From Amphritea sp. (GTDB lineage: Bacteria > Pseudomonadota > Gammaproteobacteria > Pseudomonadales > Balneatricaceae), in the NCBI GenBank assembly GCA_018067325.1, contig JAGPUU010000274.1, positions 1 to 11,813 on the forward strand: 11,813 nucleotides of DNA. Reading direction: 5' to 3'. The translations under genes were made by a program, and so were the position numbers. This document shows, one piece after another, positions 1 to 8,413 of the stretch. How positions within the stretch are numbered: position 1 is the stretch's first letter; each line of letters begins with the position of its first letter. The notes beneath the pieces are model-generated. The model was not told where the DNA came from. It saw only the letters and a list, made by a program, of their open reading frames with translations, and searched no databases.

Positions 1-54
1 CTTTACCAGTTCTTCCAGAGCCAGCAACGATTCTTCAATCCCATATTCAATCAT
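1..54 (-). CDS. Start of an unidentified open frame, cut by the left edge
   Basis: An ATG at 54-52 opens a frame that stays open to the window edge and reads [18 protein letters not shown]. It overlaps the end of tssH by 8 nt (the tssH TGA lies at 49-47), the kind of overlap seen in translationally coupled operon genes. No convincing Shine-Dalgarno sequence precedes it, so expression would depend on coupling to tssH. Eighteen residues are too few to assign a family. An amphipathic leucine- and glutamate-rich start would suit many proteins, including a T6SS regulator such as a VasH-type activator, but that is only a guess. The start codon is inferred from the overlap and is not proven. Confidence 0.5.
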   Translation of the reverse strand, partial: MIEYGIEESLLALEELVK

Positions 55-2824
55 TTTCGGTCACGGCGATCTCGTCGGCCTCTTCGCTGATTGATGAGAC
101 TGGCTCCAACTCCTGAAGCGGCGGGTCATACTCATTGCCAAAGCTAAGCTTAAAACCACCGTTATCATCCATATCCAATAGCAGAGTGGTATAGCGGGTT
201 TCATCCGACATCCGCTCAAGTACTTGCGTTGCAATTTGCGGTAACAATGTTCCATTTAGGATGTGATCGATATTGCGGGCGCCGGTTTCCACCTCAGTAC
301 AGCGCAGTGCGATAGCCTCCACCACGCTGTCGCTGTAATGCAGCATTAGCTTCTGACTGGCTACTAGTCTTTGCACCACCTTATCCAGTTTAATCCGTAC
401 AATATCGCCCATCACTTCCGCGGCGATTGGATAGAAAGGTACGATCTGCATCCGCGCCAGCAGTGCCGGTTTAAAGTGCGCACTGAGTACCGGGCGGATC
501 GCCTCAATCAACGCCTCTTTCGAGGGGCGTTGACCATCAGCACACATATCGGTAATAATATCGGTGGCCAGATTTGAGGTAAGGAAGACGATGGTGTTGC
601 GGAAGTTAACCAGCTGCCCTTCTCCGTCAGAAAGCATCCCTTTATCAAACACCTGATAAAACAGATTCATCACTTCCAGATCGGCTTTTTCCACTTCATC
701 CAGCAGAACCACTGAATAGGGTTTCTGGCGTACCGCTTCAGTAAGCAGACCACCCTCACCATAACCGACATATCCAGGGGGAGAACCGATCAAACGGGAG
801 ACCGAGTGCTTTTCCTGAAACTCTGACATATTGATTGAGGTTAAGAAACGTTCACCCCCAAACTGCTGATCAGCAACCCCGATAGCCGCTTCGGTTTTAC
901 CGACACCACTGGGGCCGACAAACAGAAACACGCCCATCGGTGTTTCCGGATTATTCACCCCGGCTTTTGCCGCCCGAATACCCTGATCTATGGCATCTAT
1001 CGCGTGGTTCTGCCCTTTGATTCGTTGCTGCAATTGATGGTTAAAACTAAGAACACTCTGAGCCTCATCGCGTACCATCTTGCCCAGTGGGATACCGGTC
1101 CAGTCGGCGATCACCCGACCGACAACATCTGGGGAGACCTCATAATGGATCAGCGGATTATCTTGCTGTAGTTCGCTCAGGGCGGTGACTTTATCGCTGA
1201 CTTCTCGACGCAATTGTTGCTCATCAATTTCAGAGCTATGCGTTTCTGAGTTATTTATTTCTAAGCTATTGGTTTCTAAGCTATCGGTTTCTGATAGATT
1301 TTCTACGCTAAGAGCCCGATGCTGTGCCAGTTGCTGACGCAACTGAACAATACTGTTCACCAGTTCCTGTTCAGCCTGCCACTGAATTAAGAGCGTATCG
1401 AGTTCTAATTGTCGATCGTTTATCTGCAGCGCCAGCTCCGCCAGCTGACCTTCATCAGCCAATACATCGCTGGCAATATCCCGTTCCAGTGCATGGGACT
1501 CCCGTTCCAGGGTTTCAATCATACGTTCAAGATCATCAATCGCATCCGGCTTGGCGGTAATGCTGATTTTCACCCGCGCGGAGGCGGTATCCAGCACATC
1601 GACCGCTTTATCCGGTAGCTGACGACCAGAGATATATCGGGATGACATCCTAGCTGCCGCTTCAACCGCATCATCGCGTACATAAACACCGTGGGCCGCT
1701 TCGTAGGTCTGACGCAGCCCCCGAATAATGGTTACCGCTTGCTCGATAGTTGGCTCATCCAGTTTTACCAATTGAAAGCGGCGCGCCAGCGCAGGGTCTT
1801 TTTCAAAGTATTTCTTATATTCAGACCAGGTGGTCGCTGCCACTGTCCGCAGCTCACCCCGGGCCAGTGCTGGTTTCAACAGATTGGCTGCGTCACCGCT
1901 ACCTGCCGCACCGCCAGCACCGATCAGCGTATGAGCTTCATCGATAAACAGAATAATCGGTTTTGGCGATGCCTTAATAGCGCTGATCACGCCGTTTAGC
2001 CGGTTTTCAAACTCACCTTTTACGCTGGCGCCAGCTTGCAGTAACCCCAGATCCAGACCATAGAGTTCGACTCCGGCCAAGATATCCGGAACATCGCCCT
2101 GGGCTATTTTCAACGCAAGCCCTTCAACAACCGCGCTTTTACCTACTCCGGCATCCCCTACACAAATAGGGTTATTCTTGCGCCGCCGCCCCAGAATATC
2201 GATCATCTGACGGATCTCTACATCCCGGCAGAACACCGGATCAATATCCCCCGCCCGGGCTTTAGCGGTAAAGTTGGTACAGAATTTTTCCAGCACACTC
2301 ATATCGGCTTCTGCAACCGCCGCGGCAACACTGCCTTTAGCGACACTACCGACTTCACAGGAACCTTCCGTAATGGATGAGTAATGCGCCTTGAGATCAT
2401 CGTAAGGGATACTGTTCAGATCATCGACATAACTGGCCATACCATGGCGACGCTGATTAGCCAGTATCGCCATCACCAGATGGCCGCTGCGGACTTCCGG
2501 CGCCGCCAGTTCAAGCGATGCAATCAGCCAGGCATCTTCAAGTAAACCAACCAGCGACTGTGCAAACACAGGCTTACTCTGATTACCCTTTTGCTCCAGT
2601 TCAATACTGTGCTGAATCCGTTTTACAAAATGAACAATATTGATCTCAAAGTGCACCAGAATTCGGGCCAGATCATTCTCCTCTTCCAGTAACTTCATCA
2701 GGTAATGATCAACGTTAACCTCGTACCCGCCGTGAGACACACAGAGACCAGCGGCAGCTTCCAAAGCTCGGGTACAATTAGTATTCAGTCGTCCGACCAG
2801 TGATTTAAGCTGAATCTTTTCCAT
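47..2824 (-). CDS. tssH: T6SS sheath-disassembly AAA+ ATPase ClpV (TssH)
   Basis: ClpV is a cytoplasmic hexameric unfoldase of the Clp/Hsp100 class. It pulls TssC out of contracted sheaths so that the subunits can be reused. The 925-residue product has an N domain (about 1-150), a first ATPase domain with Walker A GDAGVGKS (223-230), pore loop SVKGEFE (267-273), Walker B ILFIDEAH (291-298) and arginine-finger region ARRF (347-350), a coiled middle domain (about 425-500), and a second ATPase domain with Walker A GPSGVGKT (637-644), pore loop GYVGY (684-688) and Walker B VVLLDEVE (705-712). Both ATPase sites look intact. The ATG follows AGGGA with 8 nt spacing, 45 nt after tssG. Two oddities are a pentapeptide repeat at 509-533 and an acidic tail from about 900. 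The absence of housekeeping ClpB features and the T6SS context make ClpV secure. Confidence 0.97.
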   Translation of the reverse strand: MEKIQLKSLVGRLNTNCTRALEAAAGLCVSHGGYEVNVDHYLMKLLEEENDLARILVHFEINIVHFVKRIQHSIELEQKGNQSKPVFAQSLVGLLEDAWLIASLELAAPEVRSGHLVMAILANQRRHGMASYVDDLNSIPYDDLKAHYSSITEGSCEVGSVAKGSVAAAVAEADMSVLEKFCTNFTAKARAGDIDPVFCRDVEIRQMIDILGRRRKNNPICVGDAGVGKSAVVEGLALKIAQGDVPDILAGVELYGLDLGLLQAGASVKGEFENRLNGVISAIKASPKPIILFIDEAHTLIGAGGAAGSGDAANLLKPALARGELRTVAATTWSEYKKYFEKDPALARRFQLVKLDEPTIEQAVTIIRGLRQTYEAAHGVYVRDDAVEAAARMSSRYISGRQLPDKAVDVLDTASARVKISITAKPDAIDDLERMIETLERESHALERDIASDVLADEGQLAELALQINDRQLELDTLLIQWQAEQELVNSIVQLRQQLAQHRALSVENLSETDSLETNSLEINNSETHSSEIDEQQLRREVSDKVTALSELQQDNPLIHYEVSPDVVGRVIADWTGIPLGKMVRDEAQSVLSFNHQLQQRIKGQNHAIDAIDQGIRAAKAGVNNPETPMGVFLFVGPSGVGKTEAAIGVADQQFGGERFLTSINMSEFQEKHSVSRLIGSPPGYVGYGEGGLLTEAVRQKPYSVVLLDEVEKADLEVMNLFYQVFDKGMLSDGEGQLVNFRNTIVFLTSNLATDIITDMCADGQRPSKEALIEAIRPVLSAHFKPALLARMQIVPFYPIAAEVMGDIVRIKLDKVVQRLVASQKLMLHYSDSVVEAIALRCTEVETGARNIDHILNGTLLPQIATQVLERMSDETRYTTLLLDMDDNGGFKLSFGNEYDPPLQELEPVSSISEEADEIAVTEND
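1226..1300 (-). repeat. Five tandem 15-bp units coding pentapeptides within clpV
   Basis: Five consecutive in-frame 15-nt units occupy 1226-1240, 1241-1255, 1256-1270, 1271-1285 and 1286-1300. They encode, from N to [21 protein letters not shown] and HSSEI (ClpV residues 509-533). The units at 1256-1270 and 1271-1285 are the closest pair, sharing a 12-nt core (tttctaagctat). The segment is polar and acidic and lies between the coiled middle domain and the second ATPase domain, where a flexible linker could change length without breaking the fold. Because each unit is a multiple of three, copy-number change would keep the frame. Confidence 0.85.
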
Positions 2825-2841
2825 CTTTAACGTCCCTGTTG

Positions 2842-2868
2842 CGGTTCAGTATTCTAAGATCTGAACCG
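2842..2868 (-). promoter_or_regulatory. Hairpin between tssG and tssH
   Basis: The + strand carries cggttcag at 2842-2849 and its exact reverse complement ctgaaccg at 2861-2868, separated by 11 nt. In the minus-strand transcript the stem begins 2 nt after the tssG stop codon and ends 4 nt before the tssH Shine-Dalgarno AGGGA (2837-2833). No run of U follows it, so it is not a standard intrinsic terminator. An mRNA processing or 3'-end stabilising element, or a modulator of tssH translation, is possible. Its function is inferred only from position. Confidence 0.5.
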
Positions 2869-2869
2869 G

Positions 2870-4141
2870 TTAACCAATTCCATGCAAAACAACTGCACGA
2901 TCACTACTATTTGGATTTCCCAGCCAGCCTGTCCAGCCAAGATGACAACTACCGTCAAGACCCAGACTGCATTCGGGGACCTGATCACCCTGTACAACCA
3001 ATTTAATATCGAAACAGAGCTGCTCTGGCATCAGCATCAGAATCATCTCTTTGAGTGCTGCATAATGAACACCATTGGGCAGAAACTCAGTGAACTGTTG
3101 ATAATCCAACGGCCCCATCTGCACTACAAACTTACTGTTATAATCCTTTACCCGCCCACCCAGTGTAATATCTTCACCCAGTTGGCTAGGCCCCCGGCCT
3201 AAACAGTTCTGCTGTTCATCGGGTACCGTTGCCCAGCGCTCAACATGTTCGATAATTTGCACTGATACATTGTTGAAATACCCACTCACCACCTGCCGCA
3301 TCACACTGGCAGAGTTACCCTGCATCGCCATCAATCCGGTAAACCCGAGCATGCGCGGCCAGTTAATGGCGGATTCTGCCCGCGATGCCTGATCCGGTGC
3401 GCCCATGAGTGCAAACATCCACTCCGAAAAATCATTCTCCGCCGCTGCCTCATACTGCAGCGATGGTCGATATTTGTGCCACACCCGATACAGAAAGGCG
3501 GTTAACCGATGGTTGAACAGATCCAGAAAGTCCCGCTGCCTTGAGGTCGGTAATTCAAAAATCTGTAAGACTAATTGCCCGCTTTTAAACCTGTTCCATT
3601 CAGTAACCGGCAGTAGCGCCTGCAGACTTTCACCACTGCGTAGCTGTTCCAGTTCCTCGTTTCTCAGAGGGTAAACACTGAGCACACCGGCACGAATCTG
3701 CTGTTTATACTCCGCCGCACGCAGAACCAAACTGGAGATATCCAGTCGATGATCTCTCAGTGCGCGGATCTGCTGTTCTGAGGTCAGGAAATATTCAATA
3801 AGTTCCTGATTCTCAATCTGCATCTGTTCGTAAATAATCGACTCTGTCACATGGGCAGGAAGCGGCGAAGCCGGCCCATACAGTCCGATAAAGTTATTCT
3901 GAAGCTCTAGCTGCCCCTGCCGGTTCAGCCCGGCATGCTGAATATCACTGGCCGGAAACGCCAGACTTGGATGCCCTTTAAAGCGCACCCCTTCTTTTAC
4001 TACTGGCCCTTGGTGACCAACCCTCGCTCCGTCATGCAATGATTCCAGCAGATTAACCGCTTTGAAAAACTCAAAGCTGTGGGCAGTCTGCTGCAGTTCA
4101 TTACTTAGAGTAAGAAATGCTGACCGCTCTGAATCTGCCAT
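2870..4141 (-). CDS. tssG: T6SS baseplate protein TssG
   Basis: TssG is the gp53-like component of the T6SS baseplate wedge. It joins two TssF copies and one TssE in the cytoplasmic complex and is contacted by TssK. The 423-residue product shows the N-terminal FEFFKAVNLLE (23-33), the GLYGPASPLPAHVTE block (86-100), the family hallmark FLDLFNHRLTAFLYRVWHKY (205-224), and GRVKDYNSKFVVQMGPL (329-345) near the C-terminus. Most TssG proteins I know of are about 330-370 residues. The HVTE and FLDLFNHR blocks are normally close together but are separated here by about 100 residues. The ATG follows GGAG with 10 nt spacing, and the gene overlaps tssF by 37 nt in another frame, consistent with coupled, balanced synthesis. 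Confidence 0.95.
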   Translation of the reverse strand: MADSERSAFLTLSNELQQTAHSFEFFKAVNLLESLHDGARVGHQGPVVKEGVRFKGHPSLAFPASDIQHAGLNRQGQLELQNNFIGLYGPASPLPAHVTESIIYEQMQIENQELIEYFLTSEQQIRALRDHRLDISSLVLRAAEYKQQIRAGVLSVYPLRNEELEQLRSGESLQALLPVTEWNRFKSGQLVLQIFELPTSRQRDFLDLFNHRLTAFLYRVWHKYRPSLQYEAAAENDFSEWMFALMGAPDQASRAESAINWPRMLGFTGLMAMQGNSASVMRQVVSGYFNNVSVQIIEHVERWATVPDEQQNCLGRGPSQLGEDITLGGRVKDYNSKFVVQMGPLDYQQFTEFLPNGVHYAALKEMILMLMPEQLCFDIKLVVQGDQVPECSLGLDGSCHLGWTGWLGNPNSSDRAVVLHGIG

Positions 4142-5892
4142 CGATAGATCTCTCCGTTATCCAGCCCTTCAACTTCCAACTCATGGTGTGCATTGATATT
4201 GGCGTACTGACTGAAAAAGCCGTTCAATACGGAAGCAAACAGGAACATGGTACTCTCCCCCTGAATCCCTTTTGCTCCGAACTTACTCTCGCGTAGCTGC
4301 AGTTTCGTTTGCAACGCCCGCACGGGAACCCCTTTGATAATCCGGTCCCGGGTCTCTGTCGATATACTTTGAATACCCTCCAGCATCTGTTGACTGGCCC
4401 GCTCTGCCTGTCGGTCGAAAAATGCTCTGAAGTCATAGCACGCCAGCAAGGTGCGCAGGGAATCTAACCGCGATAAAGAACGATAATGCAGCGCCATCTG
4501 GGAAATCAGTTGCCAGTGCAGACCTTCCCGTAGCGGCGGCTGTAGCGAATTCGTCACCCGTGTAATATTACGAAAAGAAGCAAACTCTACCGAGTCGGCC
4601 GTAGGGTAAATAATATCGCCCGCTCGTAGCACTTCTGACAGTTTACGGTTGGTACAGGTTAACTCCAGCGAGATAGTTTCCGTGGGTGGCACCGTATTCT
4701 GACTGTCAACATGGACAAAACTAATATAGCTATCCAAGCCACTCTGTAACGTTGAAAGACGCCGTCTTAGCGAGTAAAAAACCTGTTTATCCGTACTGTC
4801 AGACCGTATCTCATGATCAAAACTTTCAAACGGTGGATAGTCATAGCGTTTGCTCTGCCCTCGTTGATTACCACTCACATGATCGATAGAGAACAGTTCG
4901 ATATGTTCCTGATTATCATGACTCGGCCGCACCATATACTCCAGGCGACGGTGGTCCACCCGAATAGGGTCTGCATCAGCACTGAACAGATTTATAATGG
5001 GAGTACAGAACAGTCTGATATGGTTTTTCTGTAGCCGCAGTTGTGAATCAAATTGACGATTAAACAGAAACTTCAGACTGAATGACTCAATCATTGGCTG
5101 CTGCAGATGTTCGCCCAGATGTTTGATATCCACGAAGAGAAATTTCTCCGGCAGGCTGAAGTACTCCTGCAGCAAACGATAGCCGTTGAACGAACGATTA
5201 CTGTAGGGTAACAACGCCTCATCATCAGCAAAGCCAACCGGGGAGACTGCTTTCGACCCCAACCTAACCTTTGTTTGTTCGCCGGAGCGTAACTGCACCG
5301 TCAGTTCAACCTGATCCAGGTAGCGAAACAGCCAAAGATAGAGCCCCTGACTGATGTGCATCTCCCGATCGCCATGCAGAAACAATCGCAGGGTATCCAG
5401 GCCCATATTTTCAGATGCCGCCCCCGGCTCAAGCTGAAAATCTAGTGTTAGCGATGCACCATCACTCTGATTTGTCGCGGTTACCTGCTGCAATTCAATA
5501 GGATAAACATCAACATCATAACAACTGCGAAACCGACAGCTGGTGTTCTCCACCTCTACCGACTGGACTTCTTCTCCCCGAGCGATGCGCTTACCTTCAA
5601 TCAGCGCGTTTTCAATCGGCTTAAATTCCAACACACTCATCGAAGGCAACGGCCTGAGATAGTGCGGCCAAAGCAGCCCCAGCAGAGCATGAGTAACTTC
5701 TGGTAGTTCATCATCTAATTTCTGTCGTAACCGGCCGGTAAGAAAGGAAACCCCTTCAAACAATCGTTCAACATCTGGATCATTACCCTCTTCAGAGAGA
5801 AATTTGGCTAAGCCCGGATTCTGGCGGGAAAACTCCGAGCCCATATCTCTCAGATAGGACAGCTCATCCTGATAGTACTTATTAAATGCCAT
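4105..5892 (-). CDS. tssF: T6SS baseplate protein TssF
   Basis: TssF is the gp6-like baseplate wedge protein. Two copies pair with one TssG and one TssE, forming the platform that surrounds VgrG and starts sheath polymerisation. The 595-residue product opens with the family signature MAFNKYYQDELSYLRDMG, followed by DPDVERLFEGVSFLTGRLRQ and the LLGLLWPHYLRPLPSM stretch, and it ends with a short typical tail (WQIQSGQHFLL). The length is normal for the family. I chose the ATG at 5892, which lies 1 nt after the tssE stop and behind a GGTGG-type ribosome site about 9 nt upstream. A GTG 30 nt further up is in frame but would run into tssE and add ten residues not typical of the family. The 3' end overlaps tssG by 37 nt. 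Confidence 0.96.
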   Translation of the reverse strand: MAFNKYYQDELSYLRDMGSEFSRQNPGLAKFLSEEGNDPDVERLFEGVSFLTGRLRQKLDDELPEVTHALLGLLWPHYLRPLPSMSVLEFKPIENALIEGKRIARGEEVQSVEVENTSCRFRSCYDVDVYPIELQQVTATNQSDGASLTLDFQLEPGAASENMGLDTLRLFLHGDREMHISQGLYLWLFRYLDQVELTVQLRSGEQTKVRLGSKAVSPVGFADDEALLPYSNRSFNGYRLLQEYFSLPEKFLFVDIKHLGEHLQQPMIESFSLKFLFNRQFDSQLRLQKNHIRLFCTPIINLFSADADPIRVDHRRLEYMVRPSHDNQEHIELFSIDHVSGNQRGQSKRYDYPPFESFDHEIRSDSTDKQVFYSLRRRLSTLQSGLDSYISFVHVDSQNTVPPTETISLELTCTNRKLSEVLRAGDIIYPTADSVEFASFRNITRVTNSLQPPLREGLHWQLISQMALHYRSLSRLDSLRTLLACYDFRAFFDRQAERASQQMLEGIQSISTETRDRIIKGVPVRALQTKLQLRESKFGAKGIQGESTMFLFASVLNGFFSQYANINAHHELEVEGLDNGEIYRWQIQSGQHFLL

Positions 5893-5893
5893 T

Positions 5894-6313
5894 CTAGCCG
5901 ACCACCTTGCAGAGGCCGTCACTTGCCATCATGGTTTGAAATTTGACCCTAACCGGGCAATCAGGAATAGCCATATGTGCATTAATCTCAAATCGCAGGT
6001 CGAGGGGGTTTTCATCATTTTGCAAATACCGGACTCGGACCCGGTCAAGACGCGGTTCATACTTTTCCAGCGATAGTTTTATCGCTTTACGCATCTCGGT
6101 CACCGCTTTCATATAACCGCTACTCATATCGAGATCGTTAAAGTCGGGCAACCCATAATCATCGAGGGCGGCAACACTTCCCTGACGGACATTGAACATA
6201 TTCTGCAAATGCATCTGTACCGATTCACGCAGCTTATCCTCGTTGACATCCAGCGACTGCTTTGCCCCCTCATCCCCCAGTGCAACGCGCTGAAGAAGGG
6301 TGTAATGCAACAT
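5894..6313 (-). CDS. tssE: T6SS baseplate protein TssE (gp25-like)
   Basis: TssE resembles phage T4 gp25. It belongs to the baseplate wedge and starts sheath polymerisation by donating a strand to the first TssB-TssC ring. The 139-residue product carries the gp25-like domain over almost its whole length: the SVQMHLQNMFNVRQGSV region (31-47), DYGLPDFNDL (52-61) and the conserved EPRL motif (86-89) in the LSLEKYEPRLDRVRV segment (81-95). The ATG at 6313 gives the usual short MLxxTLLQR start and has GAGGA 8 nt upstream. A TTG at 6337 is in frame, but that longer start would place the ribosome site inside the coding region and inside a hairpin. A 58-nt gap separates it from tssC. tssF follows 1 nt after the stop. 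Confidence 0.95.
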   Translation of the reverse strand: MLHYTLLQRVALGDEGAKQSLDVNEDKLRESVQMHLQNMFNVRQGSVAALDDYGLPDFNDLDMSSGYMKAVTEMRKAIKLSLEKYEPRLDRVRVRYLQNDENPLDLRFEINAHMAIPDCPVRVKFQTMMASDGLCKVVG

Positions 6314-6321
6314 AACGATTA

Positions 6322-6326
6322 TCCTC
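6322..6326 (-). promoter_or_regulatory. Ribosome binding site deciding the tssE start
   Basis: GAGGA on the minus strand lies 8 nt upstream of the ATG at 6313. It supports that ATG over the in-frame TTG at 6337. It directly abuts the 3' arm of the hairpin at 6327-6348, so folding could affect its accessibility. Confidence 0.7.
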
Positions 6327-6348
6327 ACCGCTCTCAAAAGAGAGCGGT
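6327..6348 (-). promoter_or_regulatory. Perfect 9-bp hairpin between tssC and tssE
   Basis: The + strand reads accgctctc (6327-6335), aaaa, gagagcggt (6340-6348): a perfect 9-bp stem with a four-base loop. In the transcript it sits 23 nt after the tssC stop, and its 3' arm touches the tssE Shine-Dalgarno GAGGA. There is no downstream U-run in the direction of the operon, so it is a poor intrinsic terminator. Sheath subunits are needed in far larger amounts than baseplate proteins. A stem here could stabilise the upstream tssBC message or reduce tssE translation, but this is inference from placement. Confidence 0.6.
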
Positions 6349-6371
6349 TTCATCAAGCACAACTAACGAAC

Positions 6372-7856
6372 TCAGGACTTATCCAATTTGCCTACCAGGG
6401 ACAAAGTGAAATCAGCACCCATATACTTGAAGTGGGGACGAACATGCAGAGAGACTTTGTAAAATCCGGGTTCACCTTCAACATCAGCCACCTGAATAGA
6501 CGCTTCACGCAGAGGTCGCTTACTGCGAACATCGGCGCTGGCACCATCCTGATTAGCTACAAACTGGCGAATCCAAACGTTCAGTTCCTCTTCCAGATCG
6601 TTACGCTCTTTCCAGCTACCTATATTCTCCCGTTGCAGTACTTTGATGTAATGCGCCAGGCGGTTAACAATAAACATATAGGGCAGCTGCGTACTGAGCT
6701 TATAGTTCATCTCAGCCTGCTTACCCTCTTTGCTAACGCCAAAGAATTTCGGTTTCTGGGCCGAATTTGCCGAGAAGAATGCAGCATTATCACTGCCTTT
6801 ACGGAAGGTCAGTGGAATAAAACCCGCTTCAGCCAATTCAAATTCACGACGGTCGGAGACTAGTACTTCGGTTGGTATTTTAGTTTCAATCTGCCCCATC
6901 GCTTCATATTGATGCAATGGCAGATCTTCAACGGCACCACCACTCTGCGGACCGATAATATTCGGGCACCAGCGATACTTAGCGAAGCTTTCTGTCAGAC
7001 GAGTAGCAAACGAAAATGATGTATTACCCCAGAGGTAGTTCTGGTGATCACCGGAAATGCTTTCATTATATGTGAATGCCTTAACCGGATTGTCCCGTTC
7101 ATCGTAGGGCAGACGCAGCAGGAAACGCGGCATTGTCAGTCCCAGACTACGGGCATCTTCACTCTCACGGAATGAACGCCACTTAGCATATTGAGGACCT
7201 TCAAAAATAGAGGCTATATCATTCAGGTTTGGCAGCTTCTGTATATCATCTACGCCAAAGAACTCAGGCGCTGCAGCGGCAATAAAGGGGGCATGAGACA
7301 TAGTGGCGATACTGGCAACACTTTGCATCAGGCTAATATCTGGAGAACTGTGATCAAACTCATAGTTGGCGATCATTGCGCTGACCGGTTCACCACCATG
7401 CTGACCGAATTCAGCGGTATAGACCTTCTTATACAGACCTGACTCAGTAATATCAGATGCATCTTCAAAATCCATTGCCAGATCTTCTTTCGATACATTT
7501 AACAGCTGAATCCGGTTATTCTCGCGAAAATCAGTGCGATCCACGACAAACTTAAGACCCCGCCACGCCGACTCCATCTTCTGAAAGTTTTCTTCGTGAA
7601 GAATCTGATCCACCTGTAGACTCAGCTTCTCATCGATTGATGAGATCATCTCATCTACCAGCTGTTTACGGATGCGATCGCTCTTGTCTCCCGACTTCAG
7701 AATCTCTGCAATAAAAGCCTGTACACCTTTAGAGGCAACATCATAGGCTTCGTCACCGGTTTTCATATTGGTCTGCTGCATGATCTGATCAAGCAGAGAT
7801 CCCTCTTCGGTTACCGTAGCTGCGCCTTGAACGGCAATCTGTTCCTGTTCTGACAT
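6372..7856 (-). CDS. tssC: T6SS sheath large subunit TssC (VipB)
   Basis: TssC pairs with TssB to build the helical contractile sheath around the Hcp tube. The 494-residue product is of normal length and has the expected family blocks: the N-terminal helix SLLDQIMQQTNM (20-31), which in VipB is the part recognised by ClpV; the HEENFQKMESAWRGLKFVVD region (87-106); IANYEFDH (162-169); RFLLRLPY (244-251); YLWGN (274-278); and the C-terminal RPHFKYMGADFTLSLVGKLD segment (473-492). AGGGA lies 7 nt before the ATG. It follows tssB after 51 nt and is followed by an intergenic hairpin. No part looks truncated. Retention of the ClpV-binding helix agrees with an intact clpV in the same operon. Confidence 0.98.
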   Translation of the reverse strand: MSEQEQIAVQGAATVTEEGSLLDQIMQQTNMKTGDEAYDVASKGVQAFIAEILKSGDKSDRIRKQLVDEMISSIDEKLSLQVDQILHEENFQKMESAWRGLKFVVDRTDFRENNRIQLLNVSKEDLAMDFEDASDITESGLYKKVYTAEFGQHGGEPVSAMIANYEFDHSSPDISLMQSVASIATMSHAPFIAAAAPEFFGVDDIQKLPNLNDIASIFEGPQYAKWRSFRESEDARSLGLTMPRFLLRLPYDERDNPVKAFTYNESISGDHQNYLWGNTSFSFATRLTESFAKYRWCPNIIGPQSGGAVEDLPLHQYEAMGQIETKIPTEVLVSDRREFELAEAGFIPLTFRKGSDNAAFFSANSAQKPKFFGVSKEGKQAEMNYKLSTQLPYMFIVNRLAHYIKVLQRENIGSWKERNDLEEELNVWIRQFVANQDGASADVRSKRPLREASIQVADVEGEPGFYKVSLHVRPHFKYMGADFTLSLVGKLDKS

Positions 7857-7907
7857 AATTTAATCCCTTACTTCCTAGTTCAGCGTTCTGCTTCAGCGAC
7901 GCAGTTA

Positions 7908-8393
7908 CTATTCTTCAATACCCAATTCAGCCATCAACTTCTGGCGGGAATCATCATCCCCCAGCAGCTCTTCAATCTGCTTACGAAATGCAGGCACATT
8001 ACCTAATGGCCCTTTAAGAAACGAAAGCGCTTCACGCAGTTCCAGCAGTTTTGCCAGTTCAGGCACTTGCTTTACAACGGACTCTGGCTCGAAATCACGA
8101 AGGCTGTTGAAGGTTAAAGAAGCCGACATCTCAGCATCTTCCTCACCTGACAACTTATTCGGTACCGTCATCTGAACGTTCAGACGCTGACTGGCCATTA
8201 CATCGGAAAAATTATCCTTATTAACATCGATCAGCTCGCGATCCTGAAGATCTTCTTCCTCTTCCCGCAGGGTATAATCACCCACCATCACTACCTTATT
8301 TGGCAGCTCAACATCTTCCTTTGCATCACCTGTCGCCGGTTTATAGACGATATTGATCCGCTCCTTCGGTGCCACTGATCCATCTTTAGCCAT
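7908..8393 (-). CDS. tssB: T6SS sheath small subunit TssB (VipA)
   Basis: TssB forms the heterodimer with TssC that polymerises into the contractile sheath. The 161-residue product has the typical start ERINIVYKPATG (11-22), NKVVMVGDY (32-40), FNSLRDFEPESV (95-106) and the C-terminal helical block VPELAKLLELREAL (110-123) followed by LKGPLGNVPAFRK (126-138). The length is usual for the family. Two Shine-Dalgarno-like sequences, AAGGA (8407-8403) and GAGGA (8401-8397), precede the ATG in tandem, which would suit the heavy demand for sheath subunits. It starts 20 nt after tssA and is followed by tssC, the standard order. Confidence 0.97.
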   Translation of the reverse strand: MAKDGSVAPKERINIVYKPATGDAKEDVELPNKVVMVGDYTLREEEEDLQDRELIDVNKDNFSDVMASQRLNVQMTVPNKLSGEEDAEMSASLTFNSLRDFEPESVVKQVPELAKLLELREALSFLKGPLGNVPAFRKQIEELLGDDDSRQKLMAELGIEE

Positions 8394-8413
8394 GAGTCCT
8401 CATCCTTCTTAAT

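Noticed and set aside
42..44. Alternative ATG after tssH at 44-42
   Set aside because: It meets a stop after only 13 codons (TAA near position 3), so it is not the downstream gene.
371..577. Short plus-strand open frames throughout, such as this one and those at 1324-1560, 2882-3202 and 6432-6863
   Set aside because: They lie antisense to well-supported T6SS genes, show no family motifs and have no clear ribosome sites. They are shadows of the minus-strand coding sequence.
4105..4141. The 37-nt overlap of tssF and tssG as a sign of frameshift
   Set aside because: Both proteins have complete typical ends in their own frames, and tssG has its own ribosome site. Such overlaps are usual for this gene pair.
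5893..5922. Longer tssF start at a GTG (5922)
   Set aside because: It would overlap the end of tssE and add ten residues before the family-typical MAFNKYYQDEL start, which has its own ribosome site.
6314..6337. Longer tssE start at a TTG (6337)
   Set aside because: The ATG at 6313 has a good GAGGA site and gives the usual TssE N-terminus. The longer form would translate the ribosome site and part of the hairpin.
7857..7907. Regulatory structure in the tssB-tssC gap
   Set aside because: Only a 7-nt direct repeat (cgctgaa) and 4-bp stems are present, too weak to call.
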